Positions 20,401 through 32,924 of a stretch of 64,000 nucleotides of DNA are shown piece after piece. This DNA comes from Symsagittifera roscoffensis. Taxonomy: Eukaryota; Xenacoelomorpha; Acoela; Convolutidae. Below the pieces are notes generated by a model. It searched no databases and had not been told where the DNA came from. It worked only from the letters and a program-made list of their open reading frames with translations. Within the stretch, counting starts at the first letter, position 1. Each line of letters starts with the position of its first letter. The translations under genes were made by a program, and so were the position numbers. The stretch is taken from the NCBI RefSeq assembly GCF_963678635.1, contig NC_087065.1, positions 35,799,888 to 35,863,887 on the forward strand. The letters are read 5' to 3'.

Positions 20401-21393
20401 ATGAGTAGAAACAACCCATCAAATTGACCTGAGTGACATCTGAGTTTTATAAAAAATTTTAAAAATTAGATTTTCTGCAACACCCGTCCCGTGCTTACTT
20501 CACTTGTGACACTTACGTTAACGATTTTTGATTAAAATCCTAGCAAGTAAAGCGAGCAAGCATTCTTATAATACTTGGTATTTTGGATATTTAGTGTTTT
20601 TTAAACGCAAAAGCAAGTACGAAAAAAAAAATTCAGAAAAGTCCAGTGATATATCTTTTTAAATCCCCTGCCGTTTTTGTTCGAACCCTCTAAAGTTTTC
20701 AATGAAAAATCTACACTGAGGAGAAAAATTGAGTGAGCGAGCAGGCCTATAATACGAAAATGAGATGTAGAAATTTAGTTTTACTCCAATTTATAAATAT
20801 AAGATTCTTTCAGCGGCTTTTTGACTATTCCAGCGGCTTCTTGACTATACCATTGATTTATTTTTCGTTTGTTTTTCGATTAGTTTGTTAAGAAATAATT
20901 TGTGTAATACGTGACTTTGATTACTACGAGATTGTACTTAAAAAAACTTTCTAAGAATGTAAGGCTTCTTTAAGTTTTCGTTCATTTTCGCTCATAGATG
21001 AATAAAGGCAAAAACTTGACACATTGATTTTCCAAAAAAAACGTTATGTTTTTATGACTTGGAAGTTCTAATGCTACTTGCACGGCAACCGGCCCATCAT
21101 TTTGTTGGATTTTGTATTGCAAGAACACCTGTCATATTTGAGTTTGTTGTATCACAAGGAAAGGGAAGCTTTTCAACATTGTGTTCATAAAGTTTTTTTT
21201 AAAACTTCAGATGATATCGATTTTTTCTATTTGCGAAATTCGCTATCAAGCCTATAAGCAAATGATGGCTTTAAAAAGTCAAGCAAGTGTGCTCCTGAGT
21301 TAAAAATTTTTGTGTTAGTTCAAAACTGATTTGAGAAGCTGATGCTGATTCAGTTTTTTAAATCATCTGTATGATGTTTTGGTTGTGTTTCAG
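20401..21393. other. AT-rich DNA, no gene seen
   Basis: No open stretch with protein character. A short local repeat, CAGCGGCTTTTTGACTATTC and CAGCGGCTTCTTGACTAT, lies at about 20811-20850. The sequence ends with the acceptor-like TTTTGGTTGTGTTTCAG at 21377-21393, which borders the exon-like block that follows. Confidence 0.5.
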
Positions 21394-21855
21394 TCCTGAG
21401 TTTGACGACTTGGGTGGAAGGACAACCCGAAAATTTGTTGTTGGAGTAGCGGAAAAAGCTACCATGTTTGGAACTGTTGTCCTTATCATTTGCGAGATAG
21501 CTCTGACGAGCAGATAATTCATAACCTAAATCAATTTAAATCTGCCATACAATCATTTTGCCCTGGAGTTATATTTAAAATTTGCGTTTTGCCTCCCACG
21601 AAGTATCATAAACTCCAAAAAGCGCTGCAAGTGGAACCTTGGAAGATCCGGTAAAACGGATTAAGGGAATGAAGAAAGCAGGGTTTACTTAATTATCTTT
21701 CACCAGCCATATTCAAAGTGAGCGACTTCAGAGATGATGAGAAATATCACGAACTGAAAACGAATAAAACACATGAATCAATTCGTATTCAAATGGTTCT
21801 CAATGATATTGAAATGAAAAGTAGTCGTTCGGGTTCTCGTGTTCCTGAATTTTAA
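21394..21855 (+). pseudogene. Exon-like broken ORF of unknown family
   Basis: Immediately after an acceptor-like tract, frame 2 reads PEFDDLGGRTTRKFVVGVAE and on to LIICEI before a stop at 21515. The adjoining frame 1 then reads SDEQIIHNLNQFKSAIQSF followed by ICVLPPTKYHKLQKAL, with a stop at 21652. After a 20-base gap the same frame reads SPAIFKVSDFRDDEKYHEL to a stop at 21853. The three parts have balanced, non-repetitive composition unlike the surrounding AT-rich DNA, which suggests a real but frameshifted coding sequence. The middle part is faintly like the ASxxQF...FxICxLPPTKY region of SGNH-type hydrolases, but this is too weak for a call. Confidence 0.35.
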
Positions 21856-22884
21856 TTTCTCATTCAAAACTATTTTGTCAAGCAAACTATTTTAGTAGAT
21901 ACGCTAGATTAATTCCTAGATTGAATGCTCATGTTACTCAGTTCAAAGTAAGTTGTGCCAACACTTTGATTACAAGTTAAACATCAACTGAAAGTTTCAT
22001 AATGTTTTGAAATGAAGTATATTTTTCAAAATATTTTCAGTATTGTGCTGTTCCGTTCATTGCTTAATAAGAGTTAATAAACGCAGTTCAGATGCTTATA
22101 CTGTTGCAGTTTGACATACAATTTTTAAAAAAATTTAAATAAATTCTTTTGTTAAAAATAAAGCAATCCACCCTCAGACAGCAAAAGTGTAAAGACCAAG
22201 AAAAACGTGATCGATATATAGTTTGAAAAGCGGAGTTTGCTTCTTTATAATTCCCAGCGAACTAAAAAAAATAATTCACTAATCCAGTTTTTTTTCAAAT
22301 TCGTTTAGTTTTACCAAATGTGTCAATCATAAGTGTTTCTTGAAATACGAAGGGCCATTAGGCCATCTTTTTTTTTCTTTGAAGTTGGAAAGTCAGAATT
22401 CGAACTTATAAAAAGTCAAGAAAATTTTTCTGCATATTTGCATTTATTGACTGTTTTGCAACGGTTTTTGTGCTATGTTTACTTTTCACCGGTTTAATTT
22501 TGTTAACTGTTCAATTTAGTATCAACCCTCTAGCTAAGGTGTCCATGTAAACAATGTTTGGTGCAAACCATTCAGGACCAATCAATAAGTTTAGATAGTT
22601 TTGATTGATTACAACTTTCATGTGGTCTTACAATTCCACGTATTTGTTCTAATCTATTCAATGTTTGGTGCAAACAATTCAAAATTTTGTGAATAAAATG
22701 AAACAAGATGTTCCTGATTAAGTCTGTTCGACTCCTGATTAAATTTCACGAATTTTGACTTGGCGTGGTTAGTCCGGCTGCTCCACTCTTCGAGCGCTCT
22801 GCTGCTTCAGGCATGTATGTTTTCCTCCCATGCTTGCTCAGTTGTTTACGTTGCTTGCGCAGCCCAATGAATGGTTAAGAAAGC
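21856..22884. other. AT-rich DNA, no gene seen
   Basis: No convincing open reading frame or repeat array. One short direct repeat is visible: CAATGTTTGGTGCAAACxATTCA at about 22553-22574 and 22660-22682. Confidence 0.5.
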
Positions 22885-23405
22885 TCGTTTGTCGCGGTCA
22901 TGAAGCTTATGTCTTACCAAGGGCTAGACTTACTGAGCATTTGCTCGCGCGCAGTGTGTCACGTTAGGTTGTAGCTCATTTCCTTGTGTTTCTCTTTTTA
23001 TCCTGATCTCAAGGTCACTGTCGCAGTTGTATTCCAAACGGAATCTGGATCGTTTGATTGGTGCAGCTGCTATTCTCCTGGACAGAGCGCCTACACATTT
23101 TGAAGTTTTTTCTCTCATTAGTTTTGCTTAGGTTTATTGCGTCACTTGCTCAGTCTAAAAACTGTAGTTGCCTATTCTTTTTACGATAAAGGTTGCTCTT
23201 TTGTTGCGCTCATGAAGCTTCTATCTAGCAAAAGGGTAAACAAACTGTCTTTTTTCTCGAGTTGAGTGTCTAGTCGTGTTGTGCTTCGATATATTCTTTT
23301 CGTAATAATCGTTAGACCTCTCGCAGTTGAAGGCAATATTGGCTGCGGACTTGCTGCTCAGACTGGAATAGTTGGCGCAATTGCTGTTCTCCTGGAGCGT
23401 CTCAA
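22885..23405. repeat. Degenerate ~312 bp tandem duplication beside the large array
   Basis: Blocks CATGAAGCTT (22899 and 23211) and TTGGTGCAGCTGCTATTCTCCTGG / TTGGCGCAATTGCTGTTCTCCTGG (23058 and 23372) recur with an offset of 312-314 bp, with weaker similarity between them (for example CTGTCGCAGTTG / CTCTCGCAGTTG). The second copy stops where the 24 bp array begins. Open stretches here look incidental. Confidence 0.65.
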
Positions 23406-25369
23406 TGTCCTCAAGTGCGTTTTTGTGTGCGTCTGTTTGTGCGTCTCTCTGTGCGTAAGTTTTTGCACCTGTTTGTATCCGTATGTGCCTCTGTGTGTCT
23501 AAAGGTGTAAATGTCTACGCGTCTGGTTGTGTGTCTTTCTGTGAGTCTTTTTTTGCCTCTGCTATGCCTGTTTGTCCGTCTCAAAGTTGGTCTGTTTGTG
23601 CATCTGTCTGAGTGCCTGTTTGTGCTTTTTGTCTGTACGACTTTGCGTGCGTCTCTCTCTCTCTCACTGAGTATGTTTGTGCATATGTATCTGCGTCTGT
23701 ATGTGCGCCTGTTTTTTCGTCCGTATGTGCATCTATAAGTGTTTCTATGTATGCAAATACATGCGCGCGTGTGTGTGTGGGCGCGTTAGTCTGCGTGTCT
23801 AAGTGCGTCTGTTCGTGCGCCTACGTGTGTCTATATGGGTGCCCCAATGTGTCTCTGTAAGTGTAACCCCACGTGTGTCTGTAGGTGTAACCCTACCTGT
23901 GTCGGTAAGTGTGACCCCACCTGTCTGTATGTCCCCTACATGCGTTTAAATGTGTGCCCCTTTGAATGTCTGAATAAAAGCACCTATTTGTGTCAGTATG
24001 TGTGCCCCTATGTCTATATGTATACTTTCCTGTGCGTGTCTGTATGGGTGCCCCTACGTGTGTCTGAGTATGTTCCCGATCTGTGTCTGTATGGTTGCCC
24101 CTATTCCTATGTGTGTCTGTATGGGTGACCCTACGTGTGTCTGTATGGGTGACCCTCGGTGTGTCTGTTTGTGTGCCCTTATGTGTGTATGTATGTGTGC
24201 CTCTACGTTTATCTGAATATGTGTGTATGGTTGCCCCTCTGTGTGTCTGTATGTGTTCTCGTACCTGGGTCTGTATGGGTGCCTGATAGTGTGTCTATTT
24301 GTGTGCCCCTACGTAAGTCTGTATGTGTGCCCCTATGTGTGTCAGAATATGTGCCCCTATTTGTGTCAGTATGTGTGCCCCTATGTGTATCTGTATAATT
24401 GCCCCTGCGTATCTGTATGGGTGCCCCTACGTATGTCTGAACATGTACCCCATGTGTGTCTGTATGGGTGCCCTCTCGGTGTCTGTATTTGTGTACCTAC
24501 GTGTATCTGTATGTGTGCCCCTACGTTGGTCTGTAATTTGTGCCCCTACTTCTGTCTTTATGGTTGCCGTACGTGTGTCTGTAAGTGTGGCCCTAAGTGT
24601 GTCTGTATGTGTGACCCTACCTGAACCTGTATGCCCGCCACGTGTAATTATATGGGTGCCCCTCAGTGTGTCTGTATGTGTGCCCCTACGTGAGCCTGTA
24701 TATAAGCTCCTATGTTTGTGTGTGTATGTGCCCCTATTTGTGTCAGTGTGTGTGCCCCCATGTGTATCTGTAAGTTTGCCCCAGCGTGTCTGTGTGGGTG
24801 TCCCTACGTGTGTGTCTGCATATGTGCCCCATGTGTGCTTGTATAGGTGCCCTTTGCGTGCGTGTATATGTGACCGTACGTGTATGAATGTGTGCCCGTA
24901 CGTGTATCTGTATGTGTGACCCTATGTGAGTCTGTATGTTTGCATCTACGTGTGTCTGTATGTGTGCTCCTACGTGTGTCTGGATGTATGCACATATACG
25001 TGTCTGTATATGTGACCATACGTGTGACTGTATGTGTGTCGCTATGTGTTTCTGTACTTGTGTCACTATGAGTGTCTGTGTATGCGCCCGTACCTGTGTC
25101 TATATGTGTTCCCCTATGTGTGTCTGTATATGTGCCCGTACGCGTATCTGTATGTGTGCCCCTATGTGTTTCTCTATGTGTGCCCCCATGCGTGTCTGTA
25201 CTTGTGCCCATATGTGTGTCTGTTGACGTGCCCGTATATGTGTCTGTAAGTGTGCCACTCTGTGTGTCTGTATATGTGCCCGTTCGTGTGTCTGTATGTG
25301 TGCCCCTACATATGTCTGTATAGGTTCCAGTACATGTGTGCCCTTCTGTGTGTCTGTATGTCTTCCCCA

Positions 25370-28300
25370 ATGTATCGTTATACACGACCCTACGTGTCTA
25401 TATGTGTGCCCGTATGTGTTTCAGTATGTGTGTCTGTATGTGAGCCCATAAGTGTGTCTGAATATGTGCCCGTACTTGTGTCTGTATGTGTGCCCCTAAG
25501 TCTTTCTCTATATGTGCCCCTATGTGTGTCTGTATTTGTGCCCTTATGTGTGTCTGTATATGTGCCCGTATGTGTGTCTGTATGTGTGCCCTTATATATG
25601 TCTGTATATGTGCCCGTGTACGTGTCCGTCTTTGTTTCCCATGTGTGTCTGTATTTGTCCTGTTTGTGTGTCTGTATGTGTGCCCTTGTGTATTTCTGTA
25701 TGCGTGCGCCTATAATTGTCTGTATTTGTGCCCCTAGGTGTGTCTGTATTTGTGCCCCTAACTTCATTGTATATTCTGTATATACTTTGTCCGTAAGTTT
25801 GTCGTACGTGTGTTTCTCTGTGTGCCCGTACGTGTGCCTGTATTGATGCCCCGAAGTGCGTATGTATGTGTCGTGTGTCTGTATGTGTTCTCCTATGTGT
25901 GTCTGTATATGTGCCCGTACGTGTGTCTGTATTTGTGCCCCTATGTGTTTCTCTATGTGTGCCCCTGTGTGTGTCTGTACTTGTGACCTTATGTGTGTCT
26001 GTATATGTGTCTGTATGTGTGTCTGTATATGTGCCCTCATGTGTGTCTGTATGAGTGCCCCTATGTTTTTCTCTATGTCTGCCCCAATGCGTGTCTGTGC
26101 ATGTGCCCGTATGTGTGTCTGTATGTGTGCCCTTTTGTATGTCTGTATATGTGCCCGTACGCATGTCTGTCTTTGTTTCCCATGTGTTTGTCTATATATG
26201 TGCCCGTATATGTGTCTGTATGTGGGCCCTTATGTGTGTCTGTATATATGACCCTGAGTGTGTCTGTATGAGTGCTCATATGTGTTTCTGTATGTGTGCC
26301 CCTCTGTGTGTCTGTAGTTGTGCCCTAATGAGTGCCTGTATATGTGCCTGTAAGTGTGTCTGTATGTGTGCCACTCTGTGTGCCTGTATATGTGGCCGCT
26401 CGTGTGTCTGTATATGTGCCTCTACAAATATCTGTATAGAAGCCTGTAAGTGTGTCTGTATGTGTGCCCCTATGTGTGTCTGTATATGTGCCCGTGCGTG
26501 GGTCTGTATATGTGCCCCCAAGTGTTTCTCTATATGTGCCCCTATGTGTGTCTGTATTTATGCCCTTATGTGTGTCTGTTTATGTGCCCGTATGTGTGTC
26601 TTTATATGTGCCCTTGTCTGTGTCTGTATGAGTGCCCCTATGTGTTTCTGTATATGTGCCCTTATGTGTGTCTGCAAATGTGCCCGTACGTGTGTCTATA
26701 TGTGCCCCTATGTATGTCTGTATGTGTTCCCCTATGTGTGTGTGTATATGTGACTCTACGTGTCTGAATGTCTGCTCCTATGAGTTTCTGTATGTGAGTC
26801 TGTTTGTGTGCCCCTATGTGTGTCTGCATGCCTGCCCATATTTATGTCTGTCTATGTGCTCGTACGTGTGTCTGTTTGCGTTCCCGTACGTGTGTCTGTA
26901 TATGTGCCCGTAGGTGTGTCTATCTGTGTGCATTTATGTATGTCTGTATATGTGCCCCCCGTACGTGTGCCTGTGTTTATGCCCGTACGTGTGCCTTTAT
27001 ATGTGACCCTACGTGTCTGTATGTTCCCCTATGTGTTACTGTATGTGTGTCTGTATGTGTGCCTCAATGTGTTTCTGTGTCTGCATATGTGCCCGTACGG
27101 GTGTCTGTATGTGTTTCCCTATGTGTGTCTGTACATGTGACCCTACATGTCTGTATGTTCCCCTATGTGTTTCTGTATGTGTGTCTGTATGTGTGTCTCT
27201 CTGTGTGTCTGTATGCCTGCTCCGATGTATGTCAGTATATAGGCCGTACGTGTGTCTGTATGTGTAACCCTTTGTGTGTCTGAAACTGTGCCCGTACGCG
27301 TGTCTGTCTGTGTGCCCGTTGTGTGTCTGTATTTGTCACCGTTCGTGTGTCTATTTTTGTGTCCCTATGTTTGTCTGTATTTGTGTCTCTAGGTGTGTCT
27401 GTATTTGTGCCTTTATGTCTGTCTGTTTTTGTGCCCGTATGTGTGTCTTTATATGTGCCATTGTGTTTGTCTGTATGAGTGCCCCTATGTGTTTCTGTAT
27501 GTGTGCCCTTATGTGTGTCTGCATATGTGCCCGTACGTGTGTCTATATGTGCTCCCCTATGTATGTCTGTATATCTGCCCGTACGTGTGTCTGTATGTGT
27601 TCCCCTATGTGTGTGTATATGTGACTCTACGTATCTGTATGTCTGCCCCTATGAGTTTCAGTATGTGAGTCTGTATGTGTGCCCCTATGTGTGTCTGCAT
27701 GCCTGCCCCTATATATGTCTGTCTATGTGCCCGTACGTGTGTCTGTTTGCGTTCCCGTACGTGTGCCTGTATGGATGCTCCTACGTGTGTCTCTATATGT
27801 GCCTGTAGGTGTGTCCATCTGTGTGCATCTATGTGTGTCTGTATATGTGCCCCCCGTACGTGTGTCCGTGTGTATGCCCGTACGTGTGCCTGTGTATGTG
27901 ACCCTACGTGTCTGTATGTGCCTCTATGTGTTTCTGTATGTGTGCCCTTATGTGTGTCTGCATATGTGCCCGTACGTGTGTCTATATGTGCGCCCCTATG
28001 TATGTCTGTATATCTGCCCGTACGTGTGTCTGTATGTGTTCCCCTATGTGTGTCTGTATATGTGACCCTACATGTCTGTATGTTCCCCTATTTGTTTCTG
28101 TATGTGTTTCTGTATGTGTGCCCCTATGTGTGTCTGCATGCCTGCCCCTATATATGTCTGTCTATGTGCTCGTACGTGTGTCTGTTTGCGTTCCCGTACG
28201 TGTGTCTGTATAAGTGCCCGTAGGTGTGTCTATCTGTGTGCAACTATGTGTGTCTGTATATGTGCCCCCCGTACGTGTGCCTGTGTGTATGCCCGTATGT

Positions 28301-31300
28301 GTGCCTTTATATGTGACCCTACGTGTCTGTATAATCCCCTATGTGTTACTGTATGTGTGTCTGTATGTGTGCCTCTATGTGTTTCTGTATGTGTGCCCGT
28401 ACGTGTGTCTATATGTGCGCCCCTATGTATGTCTGTATATCTGCCCGTACGTGTGTCTGTATGTGTTCCCCTATGTGTGTCTGTATATGTGACCCTACGT
28501 GTCTGTATGTTCCTCTATGTGTTTCTGTATGTGCGTCTGTATGTGTGCCTCTATGTGTGTCTGTATGCCTGCTCCGATGTATGTCAGTATATAGGCCGTA
28601 CGTGTGTCTGTATGTGTAACCCTTTGTGTGTCTGAAATTGTGCCCGTACGCGTGTCTGTCTGTGTGCCCCTTGTGTGTCTGTATTTGTCCCCGTTCCTGT
28701 GTCTATTTTTGTGTCCCTATGTTTGTCTGTATTTGTGCCTCTAGGTGTGTCTGTATTTGTGCCCTTATGTGTGTCTGTTTATGTGCCCGTATGTGTGTCT
28801 TTATATGTGCCCTTGTGTGTGTCTGTATGAGTGCCCCTATGTGTTTCTGTATGTGTGCCCTTATGTGTGTCTGCATATGTGCCCGTACGTGTGTCTATAT
28901 GTGCGCCCCTATGTATGTCTGTATATCTGCCCGTACGTGTGTCTGTATGTGTTCCCCTATGTGTGTGTGTATATGTGACTCTACGTGTCTGTATGTCTGC
29001 TCCTATGAGTTTCTGTATGTGTTTCTGTATGTGTGCCCTTATGTGTGTCTGCATATGTGCCCGTACGTGTGTCTATATGTGCGCCCCTATATATGTCTGT
29101 TTATGTGCCCGTACGTGTGTCTGTTTGCGTTCCCGTACGTGTGCCTGTATGGATGCTCCTTCGTGTGTCTGTATATGTGCCCGTAGGTGTGTCTATCTGT
29201 GTGCATCTCTGTGTGTCTGTATATGTGCCCCCCGCACGTGTGTCTGTGTGTATGCCCGTACGTGTGCCTGTATATGTGACCCTACGTGTCTGTATGTTCC
29301 CCTATGTGTTTCTGTATGTGTTTCTGTATGTGTGCCCCTATGTATGTCTGTATATCTGCCCGTACGTGTGTCTGTATGTGTTCCCCTATGTGTGTCTGTA
29401 TATGTGACCCTACGTGTCTGTATGTTCTCATATTTGTTTCTGTATGTGTGTCTGTATGTGTGCCTCCCTGTGTATCTGTATGGCTGCTCCGATGTATGTC
29501 AGTATATAGGCCGTACGTGTGTCTGTATGTGTAACCCTTTGTGTGTCTGAGTTTGTGCCCTTACGCGTGTCTGTCTGTGTGCCCCTTGTGTGTCTGTATT
29601 TGTCCCCGTTCGTGTGTCTATTTTTGTTTCCCTATGTTTGTCTGTATTTGTGCTTCTAGGTGTGTCTGTATTTGTGCCCCTAACTGTGTCTGTATATGTG
29701 CCCATACGTGTGTCTGTGTTTCTGCCCGTATGTGTGCCTGTATGGATGCCCCTACGTGCGTCTGTATGTGTGACTATACGTGTGTTTGTATGTGTGTCTG
29801 TACTTGTGTCAGTATGAGATTCTGTGTAGGTGCCCGTACGTGTGTCTGTATGCGTGACCATACGTGTGTCTGTATGTGTGTCCCTATATGTGTCTGTACT
29901 TGTGTCACTATGAGAGTCTGTGTATAAGCCCGTACGTCTGTCTGTATGTGTTACCCTATGTGAGTCTGTACTTATGTAACTATGAGAGTCTGTGAGAGTC
30001 TGTGACCTTACGTTTGTCTGTGTGTGTTCCCCTATGTGCATCTGTATATGTGCCCTTACGTATGTCTGTATGTGTGTCCTTATGTGTGTCTATACTTGTG
30101 TCATTTTGAAAATCTGTGTATATGCCCGTACGTGTGTCTGTATGTGTTCCTCTATGTGTGTGTATGAGTGTCCCTAGGTGTGTCTGTACTTGTGTCACTA
30201 TGAGAGTCTGTGTATGTGCCGTACGTGTGTCTGTATGTGTTCCCCCATGGGTGTCTGTACTTATATCACTATGAGAGTCTGTGTATGAGCCCGTAAGTGT
30301 GTCTGTATGGGTTACCCTATGTGTGTATGTTCATGTGCCCGTACATGAGTCTGTATGTGTGCCCCCAAGTGTTTCTCAATGTGTGCCCTTATGTGTGTCT
30401 GTATATGTGCCTGTATGTGTGTTTGTATGTGTGCCCTCATGTGTGTCTGTATGAGTGCCCCTGTGTGTTTCTGTATCTGTGCCCCTATGTGTGTATGTAT
30501 ATGTGCCCGTACGTGTGTCTATATGTGTGCCCCTATGTGTGTCTGTATATCTGCCGGTACGTGTGTCTGTATGTGTGCCCCTATGTGTGTCTGTATGTGC
30601 GACTCTACGTGACTGTATATCTGCCCCTTTGTGTTTCTGTATGTGGGTCTGTATGTTTGTCCCAATGTGTGTCTGTATGCCTGCCCCTATGTATGTCTGT
30701 ACTTGTGTCACTATGAGAGTATGTGTATGTGCCCGTACGTGTGTCTGTATGTTTTTCCCTATGTGTGTCTGTACTTATGTCACTATGAGAGTCTGTGTAT
30801 GTGCCCGTACGTATATCTGTATGTGTGACCCTATGTGAGTCTGTATGTGTGCATCTATGTGTTTCTGTATGTATGTACCTATGTGTGTCTGAGTAGTTGC
30901 CCCGATTTGTGTCATTATGTGTTCCCCTATGAGTAACTGTATGATTGCCCCTGCGTGTCTGTTTTTGTGACGCTACGTGTGTCTCTAGGTGTGTCTGTTT
31001 TTGTGCCCCTAACTGTGTCTGTATATGCGCCCATACGTGTGTCTGTGTGTGTGCCCGTACGTGTGCCTGTATGGATGCCCTTACGTGCGTCTGTATGTGT
31101 GACTATACGTGTGTTTGTATGTGTGTATGTACTTGTGTCAGTATGAGATTTTGTGTAGGTGCCCGTTCGTGTGTCTGTATGCGTGACCATACGCGTGTCT
31201 GTATGTGTGTCCTATATGTGTCTGTACTTGTGTCACTATGAGAGTCTGTGTATAAGCCCATACGTGTGTCTGTATGTGTTCCCCTATGTGTGTCTGTACT

Positions 31301-32400
31301 TATGTCACTATGAGAGTCTGTGTATGAGAGTCTGCGCCCTTAAGTTTGTCTGTGCGTGTTCCCCTATGAGTGTCTGTATGTGTGCCCCTATGTGTGTCTG
31401 TGTATGTGCCCCTATGTGTGTCTGAATTTGTGCCCCTACGTGTATGTATGTGTTTCCGTACGTGTGTCTGAATGAGTGCCCATAGGTGTTTCTGTATATG
31501 TGACTGTACGTTTGTCGCTATGTGTGTCTGTTCTTGTGTCACCATGAATGTCTGTGTATGCGCTTGCACGTGTGTCTGTATGTGCTGCCCTATGTGTGTC
31601 TGTATATGTGCCCGTACGTGTGTCTGTATGTGTGCCCATATAAGTTTCTCTATGTGTGCCCCCATGTGTGTCCGTATTTGTGCACATATGTATGTCTGTA
31701 CATGTGCCCGTATATGTGTCTGTATGTGTGCCCTTATGTGTGTCTGTATGTCATCCCCAATGTATCGTTATATACGACCCTACGTGTCTGTATGTGTGCC
31801 CCTATGTGTTTCAGTATGTGCGTCTGTATTTGAGCCTCTATATGTGTCTGTATATGTGCCCGTACTTGTGTCTGTATGTGTGCCCCCAAGTGTTTCTCTT
31901 TATGTGCCCCTATGTGTGTCTGTATTTGTGCCCTTATGTGTGTCTGTATATGTGCACGTATGTGTGTCTGTATGAGTGCCCCTATGTGTTTCTCTATGTC
32001 TGCCCCTATGTGTGTCTGTGCATGTGCCCGTACGTGTGTCTGTATGTGTGCCCTTACCTATGTCTGTATATGTGCCCGTACGCGTGTCTGTCTTTGTTTC
32101 CCATGTGTGTCTGTATTTGTCCCGTTTGTGTGTCTGTATGTGTACCCCTGTGTGTTTCTGTATGTATGCGCCTATAATTTTCTGTATTTGTGCCCCTAGG
32201 TCTGTCTGTATTTGTGCCCCTAACTTATTATTCTGTACTTATTATTTGTGCTTATTATTTGTGCCTCTAACTGTTTTCTGTACATATTTGTCTGTAACTT
32301 TGTCGTACGTGTGTTTCTCTGTGTGCCCGTACGTTTGCCTGTATGGATGCCCCTACGGGCGTTTGTATGTGTCGTGTGTCTTTATGTGTTCCCCTATGTG
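25370..32400. repeat. Large segmental copies within the array (~6.4 kb apart)
   Basis: A non-monomer landmark, CCAATGTATCGTTATA followed by ACGACCCTACG, occurs at about 25370 and 31756. A longer shared stretch with CTTTGTTTCCCATGTGTGTC, the interruption around TAACTT...TTCTGT, and TTTGTCGTACGTGTGTTTCT occurs at about 25625-25890 and 32090-32400. The same irregular interruptions in the same order show that kilobase-sized pieces were copied, not just single monomers. Confidence 0.8.
27260..29940. repeat. Higher-order repeat, ~0.9-1.35 kb units
   Basis: The distinctive junction GTAACCCTTTGTGTGTCTGA followed by GTGCCC...ACGCGTGTCTGTCTGTG occurs at about 27266, 28617 and 29531. The intervals of ~1350 and ~915 bp share the same order of monomer variants (including TATGTGCCCCCCGTACGTGTG blocks). 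The shorter unit lacks a block present in the longer one. Confidence 0.8.
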
Positions 32401-32924
32401 TGTCTGTATATGTGCCCGTACGTGTGTCTGTATTTTTGCCCCTGTGTGTTCACTATGTGTGCCCCTATGTGTGTCTGTATTTGTGCCCTTATATGTGTCT
32501 GTATTTATGACCCTAAGTGTGTCTGTATGAGTGCCCCTATTTTTTTCTGTATGTGTGCCCCTATGTGTGTCTGTATATGTGCCCGTATGTGTGTCTGTTT
32601 GTGTGCCCCTAGATATGCTTGCATATGTGCCCGTACGTGTGTCTATATGTGTGCCCATATGTGTGTCTGTATATGTGCCAGTGTATATGTATGTATATGT
32701 GCCCTTATGTGTGTCTGTATATATGACACTGAGTGTGTATGCATGAGTGCCCATATGTGTTTCTGTATGTGTGCCCCTCTGTGTGTCTGTAATTGTGCCC
32801 CAATGAGTGGCTGTATACATGCCCGTACGTGTGTCTGTTTGTGTGCCCCTAGAAATATCTGTATATGTGCCCGTACGTGAGTCTATATGTGTGCCCATAT
32901 GTGTGTCTGTATATACACCCGTAT

